Shown piece by piece: positions 23,492 to 38,290 of a stretch of DNA of 64,000 bases (its first letter is position 1; each line of letters opens with the position of its first letter). Where the stretch lies: contig CM040746.1 in NCBI GenBank assembly GCA_022829145.1, positions 5,635,184-5,699,183 of the forward strand, given 5' to 3'. This DNA is from Albula goreensis. Lineage: Eukaryota; Chordata; Actinopteri; Albuliformes; Albulidae. A program made the position numbers and the translations under genes. Below the pieces are notes generated by a model. That model searched no databases. It saw only the letters and a list, made by a program, of their open reading frames with translations, and was not told the DNA's origin.

Positions 23492-24615
23492 ATGGGGTGT
23501 GCCCCCTCCAGATCTCTCAGCATGAGCCCCTCTGGTCCTGCTCCCCGGGGCTGCTCCGACCCGGACACCTGCTCCACCTTCCTGTCCAGCCGCAAGAGCT
23601 CCTCGTGCTCTCCGGAGTCAGCTCTGCAGGAGAGCACCTGTCCCCAGACTGCCCTGCTCACAGGTAAAAAGCCCAGCTCACCGCCTCTGTCTGTTACACT
23701 TCCTGTGACTTCGTCATGAGGAAGCTGATGAATGAGTCTATTTAACAGCAATATGGCTGACATGGTAACATCAATGTACATTTTCATTTTACATCTGGCC
23801 AAATAATTATTAATTAGGACAAAGGAATTACAAAACTTTGTAATGTACCAAAAAAGCGGGAGTCCGACTGAGCACAATGGCCTTGTTCAGTAGTGAAGAA
23901 CAAAAACATAAATATTTAATTTAAATATGTGACACTGTGAATGTCGACCTGCCACAGTAAATGTACACAGACGCGTTTGTATCTGCATGGCCTCTCGCTG
24001 TTTGCACAGCCTCATGGGAACACACAGATGGATTGTGTCTTCCTGTGTTTGTGGTAAATGTTACTTCTGCTCTGCTGCGTCTTACTGGCCTTCCAACCCA
24101 ATGGATGGACTTTAGTCATGTTGTCAAAACAGTTTATCGTCCCGTTCTTTCCAAGACAAAGGAAGGCTGAGTCGTGACCGAGGGCTTATTGAGTTCTCAC
24201 ATTGTGTGCTCCCTCCTATAGATTATGCCTTCATCCTTTACAGACTGTTAAACGAAAAACTCTGTTCGATATGTCACAAGAACACATAATATAGTCTTTT
24301 AATAATCCTTTACATATGAAATCTTAAGCAGAGGTTTGTGTTTAATGTGTGCATGCCTACTTTTCTTTGGTAAATCCATTTAACATTGTTTTTAATTAAT
24401 GTTTAACTTTTTTTTTTTTTTTTTTCATTTTTACTGACATTTTTGAAACACTTTTGAATATGTTGTTTTTTGTTACCTCAGTTCCTGCCAATGGTCACCA
24501 TGGCTGCAGCCTCCTTGCGCCTTTGAACTTTGACCTTGAGAGGAGTCAACCGTCACACAGGGAATCTAGAGAGAAGCATACGCCACATGAGGTTTTGAAA
24601 TATGTGCTGAAGTGA
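23492..24615 (+). CDS. Unrecognised two-exon gene, 101-aa MGC-start protein
   Basis: Exon 1, 23492-23663, starts MGCAPSRSLSMSPSGP and ends CCTGCTCACAG before GTAAAA. Exon 2, 24482-24615, follows TTACCTCAG and starts VPANGHHGC after the split codon. It ends EVLKYVLK then TGA, with AATAAA 62 bp downstream. The 306 nt stay in frame across the splice. Gly-2, Cys-3 and Ser-6 match the signal for N-myristoylation plus palmitoylation, so membrane anchoring is a reasonable inference. The middle is Ser/Pro/Cys-rich and looks disordered; the C terminus (HTPHEVLKYVLK) could form a short amphipathic helix. I recognise no family. Position and strand equal those of mammalian AKAP14, but I see no AKAP14 similarity. 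The exon model is plausible, not proven. Confidence 0.6.
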
Positions 24616-24676
24616 ACTGTAATGTAATTAAGGCAATGATGGGATTCGTGTTTCTGTATGACCATGAACCAATGGA

Positions 24677-24682
24677 AATAAA
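24677..24682 (+). terminator. Poly(A) signal, unnamed MGC gene
   Basis: AATAAA 62 bp after the predicted stop at 24613-24615. It supports the two-exon gene model ending here. Confidence 0.6.
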
Positions 24683-24699
24683 GACAGACACCACAAGCA

Positions 24700-26160
24700 A
24701 GAAGATTTCCTCTGCTTTTGTCTTATGTTAATGGATAAAGCTCTTTCATAAATGATCGTTATGTATGTAGGGAGACCAAAACAATGTGTGGGTTCATACA
24801 AGTAGGTTTATGACACTTGAACTAAATAGATCCTATGCTGTTCAATTTTGCGCTGTTAATCTTTCCAATAGCATTTTGCATTGAATTTTTCTGTCCAATT
24901 TATTTAGTAAGTGTTGTACTTACCATTTCGCTTCATATAGTGCAATTTCTAAGCCGCATCGTTCATTTTTTATCCTCTACATTAAAGCACACACCTGTGG
25001 TTATTGGGCAGGGCTATTCAGCCTCATGCCTAGAGGGACTCATTTTGTGCGAAATGCACAAGTACAGGAGTTACATATAATAAAACAGAAAAGGTATAAT
25101 TGGGGAGCTCAGCTCAGTCTGGTAGCTGAATTATAACCTTGGCCTACCGCAAACACAGGCTAATTACCTTCTGTGAGGATCGCTAACAATAGACTTCTTT
25201 CATCTCTAAAATATGCTCAATATAGTCGGAAAATACAGGATGGGCGTCCATTACAATGACAGCACTGCAGCGAGACTGTAACTGAAATAATGATTTGAAA
25301 TAATGACTTAATGGGGAAAATTGCTGCATTCTGTATTACCTTTAACTGTTATTTTTCAATATTTTATCGGCAATGATAACGGATGGATGGCATTTCTATT
25401 ATTCCGCGAAAGCTTTTAAAAAGCAGTAAGTGACATAGAATTCTCGTTTTACGGAACCTCAGGACATATCAAACCGTGAACTATAACTGGTGAAAATTAC
25501 AGTGCAGGACATACGGTTTTATCGAATGCAGACGATAATTAACGACGTCATGTCTCATCTTGTTCGAGCCAGCTCACCTACATTACTATCTGTAGGCAGT
25601 GTTTGTTCACCCCATTTTTAAAATATGTACTGTACACTATACTATTAAAGTGATGGAATGACCTCTGGATATATAAAATCAGTTTTAATTTGACTGAACT
25701 ATGGGACGGAGACTCAATGCAAATTAAATTTCCTGTAGGCTGCAATACACGGTATTTACACAAGGTAATTATGTCTGGTAGTCTACAAACATCCAATCTA
25801 CAACTCTGAAGCACACCAACCAGATAAAATGTAAAACAACATGAAAGTGCACTGAACTGCTTCCACCCCTTTTCAGCAAACATATCTGACATGAACTCAC
25901 TGAGTTCAAATTTGGTTTATTGTCATTAATGTACCAACGTAATACAAAACCAACACCTACAAAAACATTTTGTGGAAACACTATTAAAAACAAGACCAAC
26001 TGCGGCAGGGATTCAATCAACATTTTTTTCTTAGTTTTTCATTTACTACAACTTCTTTCTGTTACAATGGTCTTTGTAAAAATTACATACAAAAATAACA
26101 TGACAAGAACATCCTGGAGAAATATCTTTGTGTCATTATTTTAAAAACAAAAATTAAAAC
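24700..26160. other. Intergenic sequence, convergent spacer before nkap
   Basis: AT-rich spacer between the unnamed gene (+) and nkap (-). No gene, RNA or repeat recognised. Confidence 0.6.
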
Positions 26161-26165
26161 TATAT

Positions 26166-26171
26166 TTTATT
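26166..26171 (-). terminator. nkap: Poly(A) signal, nkap
   Basis: TTTATT on the plus strand reads AATAAA on the minus strand, about 80 bp after the nkap stop at 26248-26250. Confidence 0.6.
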
Positions 26172-26247
26172 GCTAAAACCTTTCTTATTAAACTAAGGAT
26201 TTCCAATTTACATATTAATGACACAGGTTAAATATCGTGTTTTCTGA

Positions 26248-29859
<3,612 letters not shown>

Positions 29860-29861
29860 CT

Positions 29862-32057
29862 TTTTGTTGTTTCAACTTACTACCACTGACTGCAAAGCTT
29901 GGTAGTGCGACCTACTCGGGGGACGTTGTACTACCTGTGTTCCGCCCTTATGCCTCCTACTCAGGAAAGAGTAAAGTCAAAGATGGTACAAGGATAGTAC
30001 ATAGCTGTTACTCTCTGGTAAAGTCTGCCATAAGACACGAAAGTTTGCTTAACTTCCTGATCTCTTATGGACAACAGGAAACTGGCGTGGTGGGCTGATT
30101 TAACGTGACCCCAGTCCACCACGAAACTTTTCAGTAGTTCCGAATCTAGTGTAAACGGTGTACTTTCAAGAAATATTTAGTTAATTCAATTAATAAATAT
30201 ATAGGATATATTTTTTCTTGTCGCAAATGTATTATATAAATAAGTCGCTTAAAACTGCACTTCTTTATAACTGAAAAAAAAAAAAATCCGATTCGATGCC
30301 TTTTGTTGCTCTCACTTGTTAGCCAGCTAATTGCCTATTTCTTATTTTTGCCAGTCTAACTGTTTTGACAACTAACTTCGTTTTAGTGCGCTACCTTGCT
30401 AAGTCAGCTTGCTATCTAGCAACCTCGGTACTTCAGTAATTTCCACAGTGATTTAATCGAGTCTGTGTAGCGGAGCGCCTGTTGTTATTATCCTAGTTAA
30501 AACACCCTAATTCACAATCGAGACTACCCAATATTCACAGCTGCATAACTCGGTCTGAGCTGAATGCGCAATGGAACCAAGGCAAGGGGCGACAACACTG
30601 AAAACACGCGATTCAAAGGAAATTATCGGGTTGCGACTCCTGTTGGTCATGCGATTAACTAGCAGGTCGTTTCAGCAGGAAAAAGGAGGGCTGCGTTTTG
30701 TTGTCTGGCGATATATTGGAAATATAAAGCAAGGGCACAAAGCTTGGCTTTGCAGGTAATCGAGATTTTCGTGGTTTACATATTCCCATGCAAAAACTAA
30801 ATCGGTGTGTTGATTTTTCTTTGCTGAGAGCACCAGTTCGCTGCAAAAAGGCCGCAACCCGCCGTGAACCAGGAAGGAAGATTCATTGAGAATACGGTTT
30901 CTTTTTTTCCGTTTACATAGCTAGCAAGCTAGTTAGCGAACCCGTGTCTTCATAACTGTCTTGATTGTTAGGTTATACATAGTCCTTTATTTCCAGGGAA
31001 AAAATTATAGCTGGCTAGCGCTGCAAACATACTGAGCAACATAACTACCCCAAGCATCCATATGCACTGGCAACGATTTGGCGTGGTAGTCGCTTGCTTG
31101 CTGAACTTTGTTGCCAGCTAGCAAACGTTGACGGATTGAATGCACGCTAGCCAGTTAGCTGACAAGGCTTCCCAATGTAGGCCTCTGGCTACCTAGATAC
31201 TTGTGCATTCTCGTTTCTTTATTGGTCTCTGCAGTACTTACATGATTAATGTAGAGATGCATTTTGATAAAAGTATAGGGAAGACTTTCTGATAGTTAAA
31301 TTGCTTATCTAGTTCACTAGACTAGCAAGCTAGCCACTTGCAACTGTAGCAAGTTGGCTAACATTAGCTCGCTAGCTACCCACATAAACAAAACAAAAGA
31401 ATTTACCACCCACATCTAGGTATAACTTCAAAGTAAACAGTGTCCAACTTGGATATCTCCCACCGATTTCAAGGGATGTGTGATTAAATGTCTGCCTGTG
31501 ATCGATTTATTATTTATTTTTGTTTCTGAATGGCCACCTGTTCGGTACATAGTATAGCTTTACTGCAGCTTAAGTTGACCATTCTGTTGTGCGGGAGTAA
31601 GCTATGAATGACCAGCAGTAAGAGTGACACTGAAAATTGGTTGGTTGCCTGATATTCCTTGCATGAAAGCATACGTGTAAAAATGCACCCATAAAAAGTA
31701 AATATCTATTCTTTCAGCTACCGCATTCGCTTAAACAGCGAACATTTGGGACTATATCTTAATTCTTGGTTTTTTGTGGTTCCATTGATGGAAAATGTAA
31801 TGGATGGAGTTATAGTGAGTCGTTGCTTTGGAATCAGTGTAGAAAAATTGCTCTTTACAGTAAACCACAATCAGTCCACATCTGCAAGCATACATTAACT
31901 CCTCCCATTCTGGGTTTCATGATGCTTCTCTCCAGCAGCTGATTCAGTATTTCAGTGTAGTGAAAAATTTTGGATTACATATTCATCTTAAAAGAGTTTT
32001 GTATTTTGTCTTCCTTGTGACTGGATCATTTATTTCATTATTTGTTCTTCTCCATAG
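29862..32057. other. Divergent intergenic region nkap / zbtb33 with zbtb33 5' non-coding sequence
   Basis: The nkap (-) and zbtb33 (+) start codons are about 2.2 kb apart and face away, so the region should hold both promoters. A donor-like GCAG/GTAATC at 30754-30755 could end a zbtb33 5' UTR exon, which would join the acceptor CTCCATAG at 32057. Near 30940-31380 many AGCTAGC-type words occur. No TATA or other decisive motif was found. Confidence 0.4.
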
Positions 32058-32059
32058 GG

Positions 32060-34924
32060 ATGTCGAGCTTAAAGCTGATTTCTGCAAGTGACGCACTGTA
32101 TTCAGGGTCATTACTGAAGTCTATCAACGAACAGCGGAACTTCGGATTGTTCTGTGATGTCACCGTAATTATAAATGACCGGAAATTCAGGGCCCACAGG
32201 AACATTCTGTCAGGATCCAGCACTTATTTCCACCAGCTCTTGTCAACGTCCGGACAGGTGATTGAGTTGGATTTTGTTAGGGCGGAGATCTTTGAAGTAA
32301 TCCTGAATTACATTTACAGCTGCAAGATCATCCGTGTGCGCTCTGACCTGCTCGATGAGCTCATCAAAGCTGGCCAGGCGTTGGGCGTGAAGTTCATCGC
32401 CAATCTTGGTGTGCCGCTCTCTCAAGTTAAGGGACTGCCTGGTTCATCCAAAGGGACGGGTGAGGGAAATGTGAAAAATGAAAATGAGCAAGGAAAAAAT
32501 GATCTCGGTGGAAAGGAGGCCGGGTCAGGGTGCATTTCCTTTACGAACGAAGCATTTTCGGTGTCTGCAGAAGAGTTCTATCAGGCTGATGGGTGTGACG
32601 ACCAAGCCCAAGGTGACGTTCTCTTCGTCTCTAAGCAGGAATCCAAAAACACAGAAGATTCTAGCAGTTCTTCCAGCCACTCCAGGTCCTCTGCAGTCAT
32701 TGATTTGGATGGGTCTTCTGTGGAAGAGAAGGAATCCAAGGAAAAGGAATCCAAGGAAAAGAAAATCGTGAGCCCCGAACCTCATGCTGCTTTAAAAAAA
32801 GATGAGGATGGTGATATCGCGACACAAAAAGATACACCTTCCGATAAGAATCTAGATGGAGTAAAGCCATCTCTCCACAACAGCACCTCTGAAGCCCATC
32901 CTGACAGCAGGTCTTTACCCGCCTCCATGGGAGACCCAGATGCCAGTGTCAGTATCCCCCGATCGCCTGTATATCCCCCTTCTCTGTGCAACACACAAGC
33001 CACCCCAATGCAAACAAACTGCTCCTCCGCCAAATCCATCAACAGCTCCCTACCCAAAGAAAACAAAGACGTTCCAGGGGGACAGAAGACAGAGATGACA
33101 GTTTTGGAAAAGGCACCCACCCAACCGGTGGATTTCAAAACCAAGCTTTTGGAAATGGGGTCACCAGGCAGCACAAAAAACGGGGCAAGACTTAGCAGTC
33201 CCCAAAATACGGGGTTAAAAAAGACGATAACGTTAGACAAAGCATCTGAAATAGATTCCCTATCTACTGGCTGCAAGGTTTATGCTAACATCGGGGAGAA
33301 CACCTACGACATTGTTCCCGTGAAAGAGGACCCTGGGGAAGGGGATTCAAAAGCCAGCAGGGTGAGAAAGTCCCAAGTGCCACCTTCTTTCAGTCCAGAT
33401 ATGTCCCTGCACTCACCTCGGGGAGCCTCAAGCAAAAAGAAGGCGAAAGTCGAGCAGGACGACCACTATGAGCTGATCATGGATGGGAAGACCTTTTATG
33501 TATGCATCGTCTGCAAGCGTCCCTACGTGTGTCTGACAAGCCTGAGGCGCCACTTCAACACCCACTCCTGGGAGAAAAAGTACCCCTGCCACTTCTGTGA
33601 CAAGGTGTTTGCCCTTGCAGAGTACAGGACCAAGCACGAGGTCTACCACACAGGAGAGCGCCGCTACCAGTGCCTGCTGTGTAACGAGTTTTTCATTAAC
33701 TACCAGCTGCTCTCTTCCCACTGCAAACAAGTCCACAACCAGGACCCCTCTGGTAGGAAGGAGAAGGATGACACAAACAACAACCTGTATCGCCTCCTGC
33801 CCTGTAAGACCCTGCAGTTCAAGCCCTACTCCTATGTCACTGACGGCTCGGGAGGGATCCCGATCATCAATGAAGAGGGACTCGTCTACCACGTGGACCC
33901 TTCCAAGGGGCCCATGGGGGGACAGGGGCCACCTCACCCTTCCAACCAGGGCAAGCCAGTGAACTGGGATGATATCTTTGCAGAGCCCGGACCACGTGCC
34001 CATCCGGGTGCACACGGCCCACCTGGACCACGTGCCCAACCAGTTGCACACGGTCCACCTGGACTGCATAGCCAACCAGTTGCACATGGCCCACCTGGAC
34101 CGCGTGCCCAGTCAGTTTCACATGGTCTGCCAGCTGTACATGGCCCTCCAGGTGCCCTCAGCTCGCCAGGTGCCCATGGCTCACTGGGAGTACACAGCCA
34201 GTCAGTTGCACATGGTTCACCAGTTGCACACGGCCCACCGGTTGGACATGGTCCTCCAGGAGTTCATGGCCCACCACCAGTTCCACATGGATCACCTGTT
34301 GCACTTGGTCCACCAGTTGCCCATGGCTCACCCGTTGCACACGGTCCACCAGGGGCTCAAGGCCCACCAGTTACACAAGGGCCAACGGTTGTGCATGGTC
34401 CATCTGTTGCACACGGCCCGCCAGTTGCTCATGGTTCCCCTATTGCACACGGCCCGCCGGTTGCCCATGGTTCCCCGATTGCACACGGCCCGCCAGTTGC
34501 CCATGGTTCCCCTATTGCACATGGCCCGCCAGTTGCCCACGGTTCCCCCGTTGCACATGGCCCGCCAGTTGCCCATGGTTCCCCTATGGCACATGGTCCT
34601 CCAGTTGCCCACGGTTCCCCCGTTGCACATGGCCCGCCGGTTGCCCACGGATCCCCCGTAACACACGGCCCTCCAGTTGCCCACGGTTCCCCCGTTACAC
34701 CCGGCCCGCCAGTTGCCCACGGTTCCCCCGTCGCACATGGCCCGTCGGTTGCCCACGGTTCCCCCGTTGCACATGGCCCGCCTGTTGCCCATGGTTCCCC
34801 TGTTGCACATGGCCCCCCTGGTGTGCACACAGAACCGGAGGCACCTACCCAACGCCCAGAGACCAATGCAGATCCTACTAAGGGCTCATCAGAGTTTGAG
34901 ATTGGTAGACCACAGACCTATTGA
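32060..34924 (+). CDS. zbtb33: Kaiso (ZBTB33), methyl-CpG and KBS-binding BTB zinc-finger repressor, 954 aa
   Basis: Nuclear transcription factor that binds methylated CpG and the Kaiso site and partners p120-catenin. It has a single coding exon; the ATG at 32060 lies two bases after an acceptor (CCATAG, exon from 32058) and opens MSSLKLISASDALYSGSLLK. BTB/POZ domain about residues 1-120 (FCDVTVIINDRKFRAHRNIL). Acidic, Ser/Lys-rich linker about 125-470. Three C2H2 fingers at about 479-502 (YVCIVCKRPY to RRHFNTH), 507-530 (YPCHFCDKVF to TKHEVYH) and 535-558 (YQCLLCNEFF to SSHCKQVH), then the conserved C-terminal extension (LYRLLPCKTLQFKPYSYVT). Human Kaiso is 672 aa. The excess is mainly a His/Gly/Pro/Val repeat tail from about residue 642. 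ZBTB4 and ZBTB38 differ in finger number, so zbtb33 is firm. Confidence 0.98.
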   Translation: MSSLKLISASDALYSGSLLKSINEQRNFGLFCDVTVIINDRKFRAHRNILSGSSTYFHQLLSTSGQVIELDFVRAEIFEVILNYIYSCKIIRVRSDLLDELIKAGQALGVKFIANLGVPLSQVKGLPGSSKGTGEGNVKNENEQGKNDLGGKEAGSGCISFTNEAFSVSAEEFYQADGCDDQAQGDVLFVSKQESKNTEDSSSSSSHSRSSAVIDLDGSSVEEKESKEKESKEKKIVSPEPHAALKKDEDGDIATQKDTPSDKNLDGVKPSLHNSTSEAHPDSRSLPASMGDPDASVSIPRSPVYPPSLCNTQATPMQTNCSSAKSINSSLPKENKDVPGGQKTEMTVLEKAPTQPVDFKTKLLEMGSPGSTKNGARLSSPQNTGLKKTITLDKASEIDSLSTGCKVYANIGENTYDIVPVKEDPGEGDSKASRVRKSQVPPSFSPDMSLHSPRGASSKKKAKVEQDDHYELIMDGKTFYVCIVCKRPYVCLTSLRRHFNTHSWEKKYPCHFCDKVFALAEYRTKHEVYHTGERRYQCLLCNEFFINYQLLSSHCKQVHNQDPSGRKEKDDTNNNLYRLLPCKTLQFKPYSYVTDGSGGIPIINEEGLVYHVDPSKGPMGGQGPPHPSNQGKPVNWDDIFAEPGPRAHPGAHGPPGPRAQPVAHGPPGLHSQPVAHGPPGPRAQSVSHGLPAVHGPPGALSSPGAHGSLGVHSQSVAHGSPVAHGPPVGHGPPGVHGPPPVPHGSPVALGPPVAHGSPVAHGPPGAQGPPVTQGPTVVHGPSVAHGPPVAHGSPIAHGPPVAHGSPIAHGPPVAHGSPIAHGPPVAHGSPVAHGPPVAHGSPMAHGPPVAHGSPVAHGPPVAHGSPVTHGPPVAHGSPVTPGPPVAHGSPVAHGPSVAHGSPVAHGPPVAHGSPVAHGPPGVHTEPEAPTQRPETNADPTKGSSEFEIGRPQTY
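33985..34829 (+). repeat. zbtb33: Coding minisatellite in zbtb33 (HGPPVA / HGSPVA)
   Basis: The 5' half is degenerate; from about 34400 to 34815 it becomes a regular 36-bp array of about 11 copies encoding HGPPVAHGSPVA, itself a doubled 18-bp unit. All units are multiples of three, so the frame is kept throughout. Third-base differences (ccc, cct, ccg) exceed amino-acid changes in the regular part. Confidence 0.95.
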
Positions 34925-36850
34925 GGTTAGAGGGCTAACTGTGCTGGGAATTGTGCCTTCTAAGCAGGGTTTCCCCTTTGTGTGGTGTTCAAGGGTCCAG
35001 GACAGATTTCCATACCTAACTTGTGTAGCTGTTGTTTTTAACTAGTTGTGTGTGTAGGAAGCTCCCATGTACTTCAGCACGGACTTGGTGGTCTTTGGCA
35101 TTGGTTGGCTTTTTTACAATTTTTTTGTCAGCTGTTGTCAATGAATGATGTATTGTCCCATATCTTTGAAATTTGCTTTTTGTCCTGTAATATAAATATG
35201 ACAATATTTCTGGACACACAGGATATAAAACAAGTATATCTGTATTAATCATCAGCACTTATTAGTACCCCTCAGAACTTTCAGAAAAACAGTAAAATAA
35301 TACAAGATTGACATTAACGTACTTAGAAACACAGTCATTGTGTTGGTTACACATTTTAGAGTGAAGATTTGTGAGGGATATTAATGGGGAGTATTTGTTG
35401 AAGGGGTGAAATGCCAACAGAAACAAAAACTTCCACCAAACACATGGGAGAAGCACACACCTGATTTTGGTCATTGGTCGACTGTTTCGTACTCACTCTT
35501 TCTTCTTCTGTGTGTGGTCATTACTGTGCATCAGTATGGTGCAATCGGACCTATTATGAATTATGTGTCATTTTACAGACCAGAACCTCAATCTGTACAT
35601 GAGATTCAGTGTATATAACTACATTACATACTGTATGAGCACTATACAGAGTTCAGAATAACTTTGTAAACTCAAGCTTAAGTACAAGTGTTGGTACTCC
35701 ATTTGTACGGATTGTATGATGATTGACAGACTTTGCTGGATAGATCATGTTAATAGTTATGTGCCGTGAAAAGGAAGGAAGTGAGAAACATTTGAAAAAA
35801 AGATTCAGGGGCAAGAAGGATGTGTCACTGACCAATGCCCTGAAAATAACCATGTTGCTATAGTGATACCCAATTATGCTGCCCATCAACCAACAATTAT
35901 TTTCAGTGTTATAGATTTATGGTTAATATAACCTGTTTTGTGTGTTCAAAGTTACCGGTTTTATTTGTCAAAGGTGCTTATTATGTGCTACAGAGTAGGT
36001 GAACAGGTGTTAATAAGTGTGGGAGTATAGCCTAATTATTTTTGCATTTTCACCACACTTTGAATGTTTGAATGGCATTTGTCCAGCATTGTTCTAAAAT
36101 GCATTTGTCGTTTTCAATGGAATTTCTGTATGAAATTGATTGGAAATGACTTTTTTTGGTTGATATGGTGCGGTGGTCGGCCGTGTCCGTACTCAGTAAG
36201 GCATAGTGGTGGGGTGGGGGTTGGGGGGTGGGTGCCTGTTAAAAATATTGCCTTTCATGAAACAAATAAAGCAAATAAATTCAAACATTGACAGATGTTT
36301 GGAACATGTTTTTATATGCTGGCCATATACCATCCTTTTTTTAATTACTCCCATTTGTACTGTCCAGGATGCTAAAATACACTTACTGTACTTACCGTAC
36401 TGTACTAAGGTGATGGGAGTGGTAGACGTTTTGCCTCATAGTGCAAAGCAGGAATCCTGTCATTCGAGTAACTTCTATGTCTGTAATTCAGAATGTCAGT
36501 GCTGTTTCACAGCGCCTAGTGCAGGTGTTGTGATTTTTTTGTCTTTTTTGTTTCCTCTAATTTTGTGTTTGTCTGTGTGTAGCTGCTTTGCATTTTTCAG
36601 TAGAAAGCTTATTTGATTCTTTTTATATATATATACTACGCAAGTAGTCATTTTCTGTCTCAGTATGTTGGAAAATAAAAGCTGTTTATGCTTTTATGGT
36701 TTTCAGAAACAAATTAACAACTGCTTGTTGTGTAAATAATTGTACTAAAGACCTTTTTTCATTTTAACATTTGTTTACCTTGTTTTAAAACTTATTTATT
36801 AGGTCTTAGTGCTATACAAAATGGAAATAAAAGTTTATGGCGCTAAAGTG
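34925..36850 (+). other. zbtb33: zbtb33 3' UTR
   Basis: Long AT-rich sequence after the Kaiso stop, with no credible open frame. AATAAA occurs near 36674 and at 36826-36831; the second is the likelier end. Confidence 0.6.
36826..36831 (+). terminator. zbtb33: Poly(A) signal, zbtb33
   Basis: AATAAA about 1.9 kb after the stop codon, followed by a GT-rich stretch (GTTTGTGTCTC) about 20 bp on, as expected of a downstream element. An alternative signal lies near 36674. Confidence 0.6.
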
Positions 36851-36859
36851 TTTGTGTCT

Positions 36860-37620
36860 CTAACTGTGGATTTAATATTGGGTTTTTGGCAAAAGTAAAT
36901 TTGTAAACTGAAGCTTCACAAGCCTAGAATAATACTGAACATAGGCATGGATGGCAGAACATGTGAATGATGTCCTTTAATCTTTGAGTGGTAGGGCTGA
37001 CATTTACACCTCTCATTCACTGTATTATGATGTAACGTGTAAGCAAGGAAAGTATTATTATTTTTAACAGTGGCAAACAGAAAATGGTGTCTTGGTAAGA
37101 AAATACTACAAAATAGTCTCAAGACCTGAGGTAGGAGGGAGTACACATTATCGTATCAACCTGACATCTATATGGATATAAGCTTTAGTAAGCCAATCAT
37201 TTTTTTGATGATGGTGATTTGATACTATGCTGAAATATCTGGTTTCCATGGAAGCGTCCGATGGACCACCGTAGATCACAGTGCTGACTTCTGCTGGTTT
37301 TTATTTGCAGGTATTTTATTTAGAAAATAAAACATTTTTCATTACGTTACCTTAGAGCCAATAAAGGCAATCGCAGCACCCCTTAATTACTGGTGGGATC
37401 ATAATCATGTTTCATCACAAATATGGGAATAAATCCTGACACCCCAAGCAGTGCTTACTGAATAAAGTGGGAGCTCTAGGGCTGAGGACAGTAACATTTT
37501 GAATGTAAATATGCATGTGTATGGTACTGCTATATCGGTCCTATTGTGCATTTGAACATTTACTGGTATCACTGTTCTGCACCACGCTTGCTAACCGTAA
37601 GCGGAGGTGGAGAGGAAATA
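36860..37620. other. Spacer between zbtb33 and 50-bp minisatellite
   Basis: No gene or recognised repeat. The AATAAA words here have no associated coding sequence. Confidence 0.5.
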
Positions 37621-37629
37621 GGATTATGT

Positions 37630-38290
37630 ACCCTGGGTGGCTCACCATATAAAGGTGCCTGTGTGTGGTGCAGCTGTGGGTCCTGGGTGGCTCACCATAT
37701 AAAGGTGCCTGTGTGTGGTGCAGCTGTGGGTCCTGGGTGGCTCACCATATAAAGGTGCCTGTGTGTGGAGCTGTGGGTACTGGGTGGCTCACCATATAAA
37801 GGTGCCTGTGTGTGGTGCAGCTGTGGGTACTGGGTGGCTCACCATATAAAGGTGCCTGTGTGTGGTGCAGCTGTGGGTCCTGGGTGGCTCACCATATAAA
37901 GGTGCCTGTGTGTGGTGCAGCTGTGGGTCCTGGGTGGCTCACCATATAAAGGTGCCTGTGTGTGGTGCAGCTGTGGGTCCTGGGTGGTTCACCATATAAA
38001 GGTACCTGTGTGTGGTGCAGCTGTAGACTCTGGGTGGCTCACCATATAAAGGTGCCTGTGTGTGGTGCAGCTGTGGGTCCTGGGTGGTTCACCATATAAA
38101 GGTGCCTGTGTGTGGTGCAGCTGTGGGTCCTGGGTGGCTCACCATATAAAGGTACCTGTGTGGCTCACCATGTAAAGGTGCCTGTGTGTGGTGCAGCTGT
38201 GGGTCCTGGGTGGCTCACCATATAAAGGTACCTGGGTGGCTCACCATGTAAAGGTGCCTGTGTGTGGTGCAGCTGTAGACCATGTGACCG
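37630..38290. repeat. 50-bp minisatellite derived from a tRNA-type SINE
   Basis: About 12 full units of TGGGTGGCTCACCATATAAA, GGTGCCTGTGTGTGGTGCAG, CTGTGGGTCC at exactly 50-bp spacing, then shortened units near 38150-38270. The unit starts with an A-box-like TGGCTCA. The last copy alone runs on into GACCGGGTGCTCGAGTCCCAG, a B-box-like tRNA T-arm. The array therefore looks like repeated amplification of the 5' tRNA-related part of a SINE. Confidence 0.9.

Noticed and set aside
32042..32059. Upstream extension of the Kaiso frame from a TTG codon
   Set aside because: These bases are intron and the CCATAG acceptor; homology begins at the ATG at 32060.
34328..34866. Collagen-like Gly-X-Y ORFs opposite the Kaiso repeat
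   Set aside because: Antisense shadow of the zbtb33 coding minisatellite, with no start context, splice sites or conserved ends.
37630..38290. CRISPR-like regular repeats, and a tRNA gene at the array end
   Set aside because: Units are contiguous with no unique spacers and the genome is vertebrate; the tRNA-like boxes are degenerate and belong to a SINE.
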